From contig CM035309.1 of the NCBI GenBank assembly GCA_002900995.3, positions 2,672,389 through 2,736,388 of the forward strand: 64,000 nucleotides of DNA, in the 5' to 3' direction. A program made the position numbers and the translations under genes. The DNA is from Ganoderma boninense (lineage: Eukaryota > Basidiomycota > Agaricomycetes > Polyporales > Polyporaceae). The notes below the pieces were generated by a model. That model was not told the origin of the DNA, searched no databases, and was given only the letters and a program-made list of their open reading frames with translations. Within the stretch, counting starts at the first letter, position 1. Each line of letters starts with the position of its first letter. Shown here in pieces: positions 23,963 through 34,402 of this stretch.

Positions 23963-26035
23963 ATGTCTCAGTCACTCTGTGTCGTTGCTGAAGAGGCCGC
24001 GCTGATACTTTCCAACGTGGATCTCAACGGCACCATGGGCATCGCATACATCGGTGTGACTGTATCGTCTATGTATGTGCTTTACTTCTTGCATGCCGCT
24101 TGGACTGACAATGCTGGACGTTCATTAGTGTCTACGGAATAACGTGTATCCAGACCTTCCACTACTTCCGCTCACAGCAGTGTAGGGAGGATCGTTGGAT
24201 CCTCAAGAACATCGTAAGTTCTGCAGTGCTACATCTCCATCCCAATTTTCTGACGGCTTCCGGTACCTATGCATAGGTCATGCTTCTTCTGTAACGTATT
24301 TCCGCTCCGGTGTTCTTGACTTTACTCAAACACATTTCTCAGGTTGTTGGATTCTGCGCATCAGGCTATCATTAATGCGACGCTCTACCACTACGTCATC
24401 ACGAACTATGCAAATCCCTTCGCACTTCTGAAGCTGTCGTGGTGAGACCTTGTGTTTTCTATACACACTGGTCTTATTTCTGACCTCTATCTAATCAGGA
24501 GCATTCCGGTACGTTTTCACAGTTGTGGTTGTCCTCTTTTGTTCATTCAGGCGAAAAATGCTGCAGACAGAGATTGTCATCAATGTATGTTCTCCATCCT
24601 GCCTCGCGGTCTCTGTTTCTCACCGCTATGCTAGGCTGTGATTGCCTTCGTTGTTGAAAGGTATTAGCATATTATTTACAAAGAGGCCTATCACGTATTT
24701 ATCTGTTTTACTTCTAGCTTCTTCGTATTGCGGATCTGGAAATGTGAGGTTTGATGTATCTGTATCCTGCTGGAGCCTCGCTTCCTGAACGCTAACGGAT
24801 CGTCGTACAGTGAGCCGCAATCCCTACGTCACGGTAACATCGGTAAGTGGATAATGCCACCATCCGTAGCCTAGTGCTGACTCGCGACAAACCCTAGATG
24901 GTGTTTGTCATTGCTCATTTAAGTACGACTGCCTTGTTTTGATCCTGTTTTGATTTTTCTATTAAACATCAATGATTTTCAGCGATGAACTTGGGTGAGC
25001 TCGAGCTGTGTCGTTCTACAGAATGGTTTAGCTGATGTTGTTAAAATAGACTTTCCCATCCGAGGGTAAGCATTCGATATCCACGAGTTGAACAATGTAG
25101 ATCATAAGGCCCTGTCCAGGTTCTTCAACACCGACCTCCCTGGGGAAGAAATTAGACTCAAGGTGGGGTCGACAGTTGGGACGTACCCTTTTTGTTGTGC
25201 TGATGAACCTATCGGATTCTCGACAGACAACGGGAAGTGCTGGCTTAGCCGTCGCAGTCGTGACAGATACCTTTATCTCGATCTCCATGGTGTGGTACCT
25301 CCACAAGGGGAAGTCCGGTATCCGAAGGTTCAAATTAATGTCATCTGCTGCTGGATATGCGTCGCTTACTTCTCTCCAGGTCAGACGATATGATTGGGAG
25401 AATCATCGCACTGACTATCACAACTGGGAGTCTTACTACGTAGGAGGAGTCCAGTTTGTCTCGTTGTTCGAATATACTCACGTCAGGTCTCATTTCCAGA
25501 GCCTTCGTGATCCTGAATCTCATCACAGTGCGTTCTCATCAATGATATACAGCACTCGCAGACTACTGAGGCAATATGCAGTATCAAGTCTGGCCAACTT
25601 TGCTCTACAATTTGGCGGTGAACTTCTTGCTTGGGAAGCGTGAGTGCCAGCATGCTTCATAGATCCTCGATAGCGCACCTGATCAGCGAATACTCTTCAG
25701 TTTACATCAACTCCCTTCTCACGTCGTGAGCAGCCGCTGCAACTACGTGTGCGAACTTGAATCATCCCTGCTGACTCGAATGCTTCTAACAGACTCAACT
25801 CGCGCACTTTCGTGCGTACCGGAAACAACACGAACGAAGCGGTGAACTCCACCGCACTTTCAACCTTCGCGGTGCGTGGCGGCCAGGAATCTACCATTGA
25901 CTTAGCAGCTCCAGGAGACGGGAGAACCTTCCCGGTACGTCTTGTCCTAGTGGACGTCTTGATGAATCCTGACTGACTGATTTTCCTGTCACTCCTTAGG
26001 GTACATCTTTATCGAAACTGTCCACCGTCGTGTGA
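23963..26035 (+). pseudogene. DUF6534 seven-helix membrane protein, copy a-1, probable frameshift
   Basis: A member of the basidiomycete DUF6534 family of integral membrane proteins of unknown role. The exon plan equals that of copy a-2 (40878-42932): start MSQSLCVVAEEAALILSN, helices with YHYVITNYANPFALL and AFVVESFFVLRIWK, a segment TDTFISISMVWYLHKGKSG, and the C-terminal exon with TFVRTGNNTNEAVN, ending in SKLSTVV. At 24551 there is one extra G directly after the acceptor (CAG|GCGAAAAATG, against CAG|CGAGAAATG in a-2 and a-3), which shifts the frame of the exon encoding REMLQTEIVIN. No other obvious break was seen. If a different acceptor were used the gene could be alive, but I see none. 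Confidence 0.7.
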
Positions 26036-26139
26036 ATTTCATGCCCTTCTTATCATCATATTCAGAGTTGCCCGGGTTGCAGTAGAAATAAGTACATATA
26101 TCTACAGTCGCAAAGTATGCCATGCCTCGCTCAACACAG

Positions 26140-27726
26140 CATCGTTACAGTGCCGCGGTCGTTCGTGGTGGCCATGTACGTAGCTAGCTGTGCGCCGAGT
26201 CCTCGTCCGTGTCAGGGCCGACAATTCGCCTAGCGTGGTCCTCAGAATTAGCGGCAGACGTGGCTACCGAATTGAGAGGCACATAGACGGGAGGCCACAG
26301 ATACAGGACTCTTAAGGGTGCAACAAGGAGCCTATCATCGAGTGCTCGTGGACATGGGGGAGTGTGCGTTAGCTAGCGGCGACGCACGATGTTCAACGAC
26401 GTCTGGAGATCGGGGTTGGCGCATGGGAGACCTAGGAGCCAAGGACGACAGCACCGCGGTGCAGATCGGAATGACAAGGGCGCGAGGTAGGTACAAGTGG
26501 GGCACGCCAGAGTAAGATGTCACCAGTGTGTACTGGCACATACGGCGGACACGTACCTCCGTCTCCGGCTCTCCCAGTATACATGCAATGCAATGTACGC
26601 ATCCCCAACGTAGGATCTATCCACCTCTTCGCAGCCCTTGTGCTCTGCAACATCGTAAGATAGGAGATGGACTCACAACTGCCAACAGGGACATACCCCA
26701 CGTAGCAAAATGCTCCAAGGAGACGACTCCGAGCTTGAAACGCTACTGGGAGCCGAAGATGGGCGGCCGTCAGGTGTTGCGCGATCTCAGATGTCCAGAG
26801 CAGAATATAGAGCTTTTGACAAGAGGGGAGGCGGAGGGATAGCAGAGACGCGGGTCTGGATGAGGAAGAGGGATGCCTCTAGGCTGATACCAGCGTCCTG
26901 AATGTGAAAAGGAGCGTCATAAAAGCGGCTAGAAGAGGATGAGGACTTACTTGAGAGTAACATGGCAGAATGTCGCTCCTTGGCCCCACAAGGGGACGAG
27001 CCACTGCGCAAACACCGCGTCATGCAATCCTTGGACACGGGCGGAGGTCGGTCGACGACCCGTGCCGCAGACCACGATAACGCAGCGTTGGGCAACCCGA
27101 CTGACTGCCGCACATGTGGAGGCCAACCGTCTCCGGACATGGACAACCAAAAGCTCGTGCCGTCAGAGTGCGGAGGAAGGCTGAAGCAAGATGCTGTCGC
27201 GGGAACTGGCGGCTGCCACGGCGCAGGCTTGCGCTGCGCTGCGCACGCGCTATCCGGCGACACGTGCCAATAACCCTAACCCTCATGTGCCGACTGCCTC
27301 GTCTCCGTCCTCCGACGCGGCGGCGCAGCACTCCCACCTTGTCCCTCGCCCTCAGCTGCTTTCTCCCTCCCACTGTCTCAATCTGAAGTATATTGTCGTC
27401 CCAGTGTCGTCAAGGGTCACTGTAATAACCACGCTGTCGCCTCCGCCATGCCTCCAGAGTCGATTTGGAAGGACGGCAGAATTACAGCGAACGCTGCTCC
27501 CTCCACTGCAAGTCTAACTCCGTACGTCTCCTGTGTATGTGTGTGAGTCTACAAGCTTACACCATTCGAAGCGGGAACTCATTTTCAGACTCGCAAGCAT
27601 CCTCACCATGTGACCATACAATGATGGGGCTGAACGCCAGGTGTTTCCTGTGCGATTGATCCTCCAGTCACCTTGGTACGCCTCTCCATTCTATTCGCTT
27701 TTCCATGTAGCTTATATCGACGACGG
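26140..27726 (+). repeat. R repeat family, copy R4, left part
   Basis: Follows block 1 directly and aligns with 9440-11830 (R3) and 47160-48720 (R5), though with internal deletions relative to R3. The conserved core is at about 26955-27265 and the telomere-like pair at 27271-27283. The copy is interrupted at 27726 by the LTR retrotransposon and continues after it at 32028. Confidence 0.8.
27271..27283 (-). repeat. Two telomere-like TTAGGG units in R4
   Basis: TAACCCTAACCCT, at the same place in the repeat as in the other copies. Confidence 0.9.
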
Positions 27727-28447
27727 TGATGAGTGTGGTACCGCGCTGAGCGGGAAACCACGCACCTTGAGCCTGATCCGACAACCTCGAGCCAGCCTGC
27801 ATGCCGACCCCCCCCCACTCCTGTGTCCTCTCCTTCCTCTTTCTTCTTTCTGTTCCGCCTCGTTTACGAGCACTGTCGTGATCTGTAGCAAAGTAGTTAG
27901 TATGGCGTTCAGTAACATCGTTTCCGAGCCCTCGCAGCGTACTTACACACAGCCACACGCCCTCGTGATCGCGTTCCGGTTAGCTCCGTCGCGAGCCGGA
28001 GAGTTTTTCATACCAGCTTCATCCAGGACCACCATCCACACCTTACTCGTTCTCGTCTCCGATGTATCTTCGTCTACCGCGGCCTATTTGGCACCTCTAA
28101 TCCTAGTTTTCCCTCCATTTCGACCTCGATCCGACTGCCTGTGCGATTCCGACCGCGACCCCTCGATCAGCGACGTTCCCCTTCGACTCTCGACCCCGTC
28201 TCTCGACTTTAGACCTCGTATCTCGCCTCTCGTCCTCGACTTTCATATCATTTGTTATATTCCACCGCTCCTCGACTCGCATCGCCCTCGGACTTCGTAC
28301 ACGGCCGGATCCGGTCCGCACCACCATCACCACCACCACACTCTTTCCACCACCACACCCGCTGCACCCCACTCCCCTTGCCGGCAAGCTCGACGGACCA
28401 TCGCACCTTCAGACTTCCGCACTCACGGAGAGTGTTGAGGTCTATCA
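27727..28447 (+). repeat. 5' LTR
   Basis: 721 bp, TG...CA ends. Shared text with the 3' LTR includes CCCTCGCAGCGTACTT.CACACAGCCACA, CTCGTGATCGCGTTCCGGTT and GGACCATCGCACCTTC. It includes a CCACCACCACTACC-like stretch near 28318-28365. Confidence 0.88.
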
Positions 28448-28450
28448 TTT

Positions 28451-28468
28451 TGGAGCCCACCGCGAGGG
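28451..28468 (+). other. Primer-binding site candidate
   Basis: TGGAGCCCACCGCGAGGG begins three bases after the left LTR and starts with TGG, the complement of the tRNA CCA end. The priming tRNA is not identified. Confidence 0.6.
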
Positions 28469-28786
28469 GCCAGATCTTAAAAGATCCAGAGCCTCTGCCC
28501 TTGGCGAGTCCCCCCATTTCATTTTCTTATTTCCCCTCCCCATCCTACCCTGTTTTTGCGGGCCTCGGCCTCATTCATCATCCTTATTCTCTGCCTGTTC
28601 TCTCGTCTCGCGCATCCAGTTTCTATCCGAGATTTCGCGTACCACACTCGCCCGGATCCCGCTTTCGCGTTCCCCCCATCCCCAGCGCTTCATCTTTCTT
28701 TTTTTTTCTGTCACAATCTCGCGTTTTCCGCCCCCGCCCGCCATCGTATATCGCTTCGGCGTCGCGTTCGCTAGTAGCGCGGCGTC

Positions 28787-31501
28787 ATGTCGACGTTCTA
28801 TATGCCTCCACGCGGCGCTCCCGGCTCCCCCGTTTTTGACCCCGACAACGTCCGCTCGCTCATCGGCTTTTTCGACGACCTCGAATATTGTTTCGACGCG
28901 GCCGGCGTTGAAGATGACATCGCGAAGAAGCAGCATGCGACGCGCTACGCTCCCGATTCCGAGAAGACAATTTGGCGCTCTTTCCCCGAGTTCACCGACT
29001 GCGACAGCGACTACGACACATTCAAGAAGGCGATAATCAAGGACTACATCGGCGGCTCCCTCTTTTCCATCCATGACCTCACGTCCCTCGTCGAGACCAC
29101 CGCGAAAACCGGCATCTCGTCCATCAAGGCGTTCAGCGAGTATTCGCGCCAGTTCCGTGACATCGCATCGTCCCTCATCTCGAGCGGTTACCTCCGCGAC
29201 CACGAGCGCGATCATCTATTTTTGCAAGGCATTGAAGATAGTCTCCGTCAAGCGGTTATACAGCGGCTACGTGGTGTTCACCCTTTCGTCCTTTTTCCTA
29301 GGCATCAGTATTCGATCGAGCAAGTCACAGCAGCGGTACAACACCTCCTCGACTCGACGACCCTCGCGACCACGGCCCCCCCGCAGTCTGAGTTCCGCGA
29401 AGCCACTCAGGCTCTCGCGGCGGCGCAGGCTGCATTTTTGCAGCTCCAACGTCAGCAGCAGTGCCTGTCCCAGCCCATCTCACGCCTCTCGACTTTCCCG
29501 ACACCCGCGTCCTCGACCCCCCTCTCAGTGGCTCACTCTCAACCTCCCGTACCGGCTACAACCCACAACGACTTCGTCCCCGGCTTCGACTACGAGGAGC
29601 GGCTTGTGCAGATGCGACGGCAGCTCGCTGAGCTCGAGCAGCAGCGTGCAGCGCACCGCGCGGCATCCTATACGATCCCGTCTGAAGACCATCGCATCCG
29701 TACTGCTGACAACTCTGGCGTACAGCTTTTAGCAGATCGACGAGCGGCACTAATTCCGCCTCAGCCCGAGCCCCGTGAAGACCGCTATGTTCCGGTATCC
29801 GAGCCTGCGCCGCCTCCTTCGCGCTTCAAGCTGCCAGTAGTATACGTTTCGACGACCTCAGCGCCTCCTGTATCAACAACCCAGCGCGCCACAGCCCTGT
29901 CATCTCCCACGTCCTTCGATGTCCAGCTCGAGAGTCCATCCGCCGACATCAGCTACGCATTCCCATCGCTGCCGCCAGACCGCTCGTCCCGTCCGTTGAC
30001 CGCCGCCCAACGCGTCACTCCCTCCGTGTACCGTCATCTCGTCTCGAACCAATCGCCGCCTTCGTCTTGTCCTGCGCCCATTCGACACCCGCCTGTTTCG
30101 GCTCCCTTCACTCCCACAATCCCACCTCCATGTCCCATCTACCATCACGCTCCTCTCATTCCGTCTCCGCCCCCATCTCATCTCTCTTCCACGCCATTCT
30201 CTCCGCGACCTGTCTCTCCACCCTCCAACGCCCCGACTCCAACTTCTCAAGCCTCCCATCCTGTTGCCGCGCACCCTTGCTCACTACTCCATTCAACCTC
30301 GATCCTCAACATCCCGTCTCCACCATCACCGCTGTCGCCACGCTCGCCCGCTCCCCCATCATCCTCAACCACACCATCCGACTCCGACTATTCCGCTAAC
30401 GCCATCTCCGAAACCTCGTCTTCCGCCAAGCCTCTTCCCTCATCGTCTCCCGCCAGCTCGCTTACCATCCCTCCACAAAAATATGTTTGTTTTCCGCCCT
30501 TTATCTCCCGCTCTCTTACGGTAATATTTGGTTATCGGTTACGTCGATTAGATACTTTTGATTTTCTATTCTCGTTTATACGTCCTCCCTCTCCCATGAC
30601 AAGCTCCCTCCTACCCACAGGCATGCGGCGCCCCTCGCGCTCTCTCACTTGGATGCTCGCCTCCCAAGCCACGCAGTCTCCCCCCGCTCCCATTCAGCAT
30701 CGCACCCGCCATGCGCTTCGACTCCGTGCCCTCAGAACATCACGTCAAATCACGCCGCCCACATACCACGGTTGTCTCGACATCACGAGCATTGCCTCGC
30801 CTCGTCGACTGCCGCTCCTGCGCGCCACCCGAGTCCGAGTCTGCACGAGCAACCCCACTGATATGAAGTCTCGCCGTGACCGCGCCTTGCGACCCCGCTT
30901 CTCTCGTCGACTCACACGCCTGCGCACCACCCTCTTGACGATGTTGGACGACGATCTACCACGCTGCACACATGCCAGACAACCCGGACGACCTGCGAGC
31001 GACCCGCGACGACACCCGTGCGCTTCGATTCAAGTGAGGAGGAGCCACTGTCTCCATCATGCACCACGCCCTGCTCCCAACGCGACCTTCTCCACGCGCC
31101 TCTCGCCTCCAGCCCGCCGCATCCCCCCTGCACTCCGCGCTGCTAAACCACGGTCCCGCGCATGTCCGCATTCCCCTTCGAGCCTTCTCGCGTCCGCCCG
31201 GAGTCCACCGCGCCCGCGTCCTGCTCACGCTCATCCATATCCACTCGTCCCCACTCCGCCCTTCCCTCTCACACGACGAGTTTGGACCGAGGACGGTCCA
31301 GATTTAAGTGAGGAGGAGATGATGGGTGTGGTACCGCGCTGGCCGGGAAACCATGCACCTGGAGTCCAATCCGATAACTTCGGGCCCGCTCACATGCCAT
31401 TCCCCATTCCCGCCTCATATGTTTTCTTTTATTTTATTTCCGCATTCTGTTGTTCTTCATGTTCCAACGTTGTTGCGACCTATGGTAGAGTAGTTCAGTA
31501 G
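28787..31501 (+). CDS. Gag-like protein of the LTR element; long open frame of 904 codons
   Basis: The first ~200 residues look like fungal retrotransposon Gag: MSTFYMPPRG start, a FFDDLEYCF segment, RSFPEFTDCDSDYDTFKK, LTSLVETTAKTGISS, FSEYSRQFRDIASSL and LFLQGIEDSLRQ. This is followed by a glutamine-rich coiled segment (about residues 195-225) and by long Pro/Ser/Thr-rich low-complexity sequence. No zinc knuckle CX2CX4HX4C and no polymerase motif is seen. The frame stays open through the purine tract and ends inside the 3' LTR, which is odd. After about residue 560 the sequence becomes Arg/Pro-rich, as expected if the true reading frame was lost, and an acidic EEEPLS-type peptide is visible in another frame near 31030. 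The functional Gag probably ends earlier. Confidence 0.65.
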   Translation: MSTFYMPPRGAPGSPVFDPDNVRSLIGFFDDLEYCFDAAGVEDDIAKKQHATRYAPDSEKTIWRSFPEFTDCDSDYDTFKKAIIKDYIGGSLFSIHDLTSLVETTAKTGISSIKAFSEYSRQFRDIASSLISSGYLRDHERDHLFLQGIEDSLRQAVIQRLRGVHPFVLFPRHQYSIEQVTAAVQHLLDSTTLATTAPPQSEFREATQALAAAQAAFLQLQRQQQCLSQPISRLSTFPTPASSTPLSVAHSQPPVPATTHNDFVPGFDYEERLVQMRRQLAELEQQRAAHRAASYTIPSEDHRIRTADNSGVQLLADRRAALIPPQPEPREDRYVPVSEPAPPPSRFKLPVVYVSTTSAPPVSTTQRATALSSPTSFDVQLESPSADISYAFPSLPPDRSSRPLTAAQRVTPSVYRHLVSNQSPPSSCPAPIRHPPVSAPFTPTIPPPCPIYHHAPLIPSPPPSHLSSTPFSPRPVSPPSNAPTPTSQASHPVAAHPCSLLHSTSILNIPSPPSPLSPRSPAPPSSSTTPSDSDYSANAISETSSSAKPLPSSSPASSLTIPPQKYVCFPPFISRSLTVIFGYRLRRLDTFDFLFSFIRPPSPMTSSLLPTGMRRPSRSLTWMLASQATQSPPAPIQHRTRHALRLRALRTSRQITPPTYHGCLDITSIASPRRLPLLRATRVRVCTSNPTDMKSRRDRALRPRFSRRLTRLRTTLLTMLDDDLPRCTHARQPGRPASDPRRHPCASIQVRRSHCLHHAPRPAPNATFSTRLSPPARRIPPALRAAKPRSRACPHSPSSLLASARSPPRPRPAHAHPYPLVPTPPFPLTRRVWTEDGPDLSEEEMMGVVPRWPGNHAPGVQSDNFGPAHMPFPIPASYVFFYFISAFCCSSCSNVVATYGRVVQ
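31310..31319 (+). other. Polypurine tract
   Basis: GAGGAGGAGA directly before the 3' LTR start at 31320, the expected plus-strand primer of an LTR element. Confidence 0.75.
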
Positions 31502-32027
31502 TGTTCAGTAGCCTCGCGCCCGAGCCCTCGCAGCGTACTTGCACACAGCCACATGCCCTCGTGATCGCGTTCCGGTTAGCTCCGTCTCGAGCCGGACAGT
31601 TTTCAATCCACCTTCACCCTAGTCCTCGATACCATCTTCCTACCTCTCGTCTCCCATGTATCTACCTTCCCAATCCTAGCTTTCTCTCTCATTTTGGCCT
31701 CGATCCGACCGCCTGCACGACTCCGACAGCGACCTCTCGACCTGCGACATTCCTATTCGACTTCCGACCTCGACTTTCGACTCTCGCTTTCCATCTTCCA
31801 TCTCCACGTTATCCTCGACCTCGACTTTCGTATTTCTCTCTATCTCGTCGCCTCTCGATCCACCTCGCTCTCGGACTACGTACAGGCCAGACCCAGTCCG
31901 CACCACCACTACCACCACTACGCTCATTCCACCACCACTCCCTCTGCACCCACTCCCCTTGCCGGCACGCTCGACGGACCATCGCACCTTCGGACCGCGC
32001 ACTCACAGAGAGTGTTGAGGTCTATCA
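31320..32027 (+). repeat. 3' LTR
   Basis: 708 bp, colinear with the 5' LTR but with visible substitutions and short indels; ends GAGTGTTGAGGTCTATCA. Confidence 0.88.
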
Positions 32028-32530
32028 ACGGGGATCGAATCAGGACCATGTTTTCTGTTGCTGCAGTGTTACATTTCGCTCATCACGTCACAACAAGTCC
32101 GTACCTTGCAGAAGGAGAGCTCTGCTGCTCCCACTTAGAAAAGAAGCAGTGTTAGGCCGAAGGAATCTGGCGCGTACCTGTGGTCGCGACGGGGAGGAGC
32201 ATCCCGCAGGGGAGCATACTGACAGGTTTGTGCACCCTTCTTTCTCTTCCCTCTCCCTCTTTCTATTTGGTCCCTATTGCATGCATCCGACAGTCGGCGG
32301 TGGCACCCGATCTACCCGCAGCAAGCACGGGCCTGCACCGCTAACCGCGCACGACTGGCGCAACCTGCTGGTCATTGATGACGAGGTGGATCGGCTTGAA
32401 GTGTATTCTGCCACAACGTCAGCATGCTCTGATCCAGTAAGTCGCTGTTCACTCCGCTACCTGAGTTCCCCCATTAACATCACCCTGCGGCACTTCACAG
32501 AGGACTCGGAGGCCGACTACGACTGTGCCC
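32028..32530 (+). repeat. R repeat family, copy R4, right part
   Basis: Resumes exactly where R4 was cut. The text CAGGACCAT, then GTTGCTGCAGTGTTACAT, then AAAAGAAGCAGTGTTAG matches 11828-11980 in R3. It continues to a segment equal to 12290-12380 (CAGTAAGTCGCTGTTCACTC). Confidence 0.75.
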
Positions 32531-32534
32531 ACGA

Positions 32535-32600
32535 TGCACCTTGCCGAGAACCCTGTGAGCGCGTCGAAGGGCACGGATGGAGCTATGTCATGCTTTTTCC
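32535..32600 (-). pseudogene. Short ICMT remnant before hydrolase 2
   Basis: GATGCACCTTGCCGAGAACC and GTGAGCGCGTCGAAGGGCAC match 51010-51052, which on the minus strand encode the PFDALTGFPARF region of the ICMT-like gene. It sits at the equivalent place before hydrolase 2, with most of the gene deleted. The rest of 32600-33133 is the hydrolase upstream region shared with blocks 1 and 3. Confidence 0.6.
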
Positions 32601-33133
32601 TATGCATGTCACTGGTCCGAGGACCGAAATAGCCTGTGAGACGGATAGTCTAGTGCAGCGAATTGTTCCAGTCAGGTTCGACTGTGCTCTAGCCATGCCG
32701 CCGGGCATGCGATGATCACTGTCTGTACTCAATGTGTGTGAGAGCCTGGTCAGCATCCCCCGCACACAAGCTTCATCAATCCAAGCCTGACTTCTCCTTC
32801 TCCTGGTTTGCCGCATCCTTGATTGTTTCATAAAACATCATCATGGGTCTGTCGGGCGAATCCGAACCTACGAGCACTGTATTCACTGTGGGAATTCAAT
32901 TACTGCAGATGCTGTTGCTGTCCGGATCTGGTTCCGACCTTCTTGACTGGGCTGCCTGCCCTTCCAGGCAAGGCACTGCCCAGACTCGCGCCCTTTCTGG
33001 ATGTCTTCTCACCTTCGGACAGCTGCATCCAATGACCATGGTCCGCTCTTCAGCATATCTCCCTCAATAGACCCCCCAACCCCCCATCGTGTCCCTGCCT
33101 CCTAGTTGCTCCGCCCCAGTCACCATCTCTAAG

Positions 33134-34402
33134 ATGTCGTCGAATACTACCTTCACCGAGGCCTGGCTAGACGGCCGAGACGGGCACCACTTCTACACCA
33201 GGACCTACCCCGCGACAGCGCCCCAGAAAGCGATACTCGTGTTCGTCCACGGGTTTGGTGACCACATCACTCGCTATGGAGACATCCACCCCCGCTTCGC
33301 CGCGCACGGAATCACAGTTTTCGCATACGACATGCGCGGATTCGGGCGGACTGCGCTGGATAAGGAGCACCGTAGTCCTGGGGAGATGTACGGCAAGACG
33401 AGTCGCCCGGTCGAGCTGGGAGACTTGGAATGGTGGGTGAACCACATCGCAGACACCTACCCCGGCGTGCCCATCTTCATCATGGGGAATTCAGCTGTAC
33501 GTTAACTTCGCATCGCTACCGCCAGGGGAGCCCACTCTAACTTGTTATTCAGGGTGGCGCGATGGTGCTTGCGTTTGGAGCGCTCTCTGGGCCACCTCCC
33601 TCGCCAGAGACGGTGGCGAAGGTCTCCGGAATCATCGCTCAGTGCCCGCTCCTGCGCCTGACGTACCCCACGTCAAAGGCTGTCGTGGGCTTGGCGAGGG
33701 TGTTCAGCAAAGTCTTGCCCAACCTCCAGATCCCAGCTCCGATGCCAGAAGACGTGAGTGTCGGGCATTGCAGTTTGTCTCGGCGCGTCCTGTTCTGACT
33801 GCGAGGACCGCCGCAGCGATTCTCGCGTGATCCTGCTGTCAAGGAGGCGCTCCTGAATGACCCCCTCCGCATGCCGAAAGGCACACTGCGCGGCCTGTAC
33901 GACATGCTCTCCCAGGTCCGTTGCGGTGCTGCTTTCGCAGACATACATCTTATCCTCTCCTCTTCTACGCACAGGGCGAGGAGCTTCTGCAAACTGGATA
34001 CAAACGTTGGCCGAACAATCTTCCTGTACGTTCGCCACTCATCTCATCCAAAACTACCTGAGCGAACCCTTTTTGTCCCACAGATGATCACGACCTGGGG
34101 TACTGCAGACGAGGTAAGGATCAGGCACTCGACACGACACGCAGCGACTCGCCTTTCTCACGCCCGCCCTGCACAGGTCAACTGTCCGAAAGCCGGAGTG
34201 GCGTTCTACAACAAGCTGCAGATCAAGGACAAGAAGCTTGTCGAGTACGACGTGAGTGTCGCGCGCTGTCCCATGTCCCTTTCGTGTCGTCTGACCTGGA
34301 CACGGACACCAGGGTGCGCTCCACGACCTCCTGCGCGAAGCTGGAGACATTCCTGACAAGACCATCGGGGAGTACGTCGCGTTCATCGAAGCGCACCTGT
34401 AG
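33134..34402 (+). CDS. Alpha/beta-hydrolase, monoacylglycerol-lipase type, copy 2, 302 aa
   Basis: Same seven-exon plan as copy 1: 33134-33496, 33553-33753, 33817-33915, 33975-34025, 34084-34113, 34177-34251 and 34313-34402, totalling 909 nt in frame. It begins MSSNTTFTEAWLDG and keeps VHGFGDHITRY, the acid Asp in GTADEV and the His in GALHDLL. The nucleophile elbow is GNSAGG, not GHSAGG: Asn replaces His beside the catalytic Ser, while the GxSxG pattern is kept. All splice sites are GT..AG. It is almost identical to copy 3, with about five residue differences by eye. The conserved upstream segment (from about 32717) suggests shared regulation. Confidence 0.9.

Larger units (their letters stand above)
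27727..32027 (+). mobile_element. Non-autonomous (gag-only) LTR retrotransposon
   Basis: A complete element bounded by two LTRs that both start TGATG.GTGTGGTACC and end GGTCTATCA. A primer-binding-like site follows the left LTR, and a purine tract precedes the right LTR. The flanks give a 4-bp target duplication ACGG (27723-27726 and 32028-32031). The empty site is readable at about 11805-11830 in R3, where the flanking R sequence is continuous. The internal region is only about 2.9 kb; I see a Gag-type N-terminus but no protease, reverse transcriptase, RNase H or integrase motif. It would need another element's enzymes to move. The two LTRs differ at many positions and in length, so the insertion is not recent. 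Confidence 0.88.

Noticed and set aside
30067..31307. Overlapping plus and minus frames inside the LTR element as extra retroelement genes
   Set aside because: Low-complexity C-rich sequence opens several frames; none shows protease, RT or integrase motifs.
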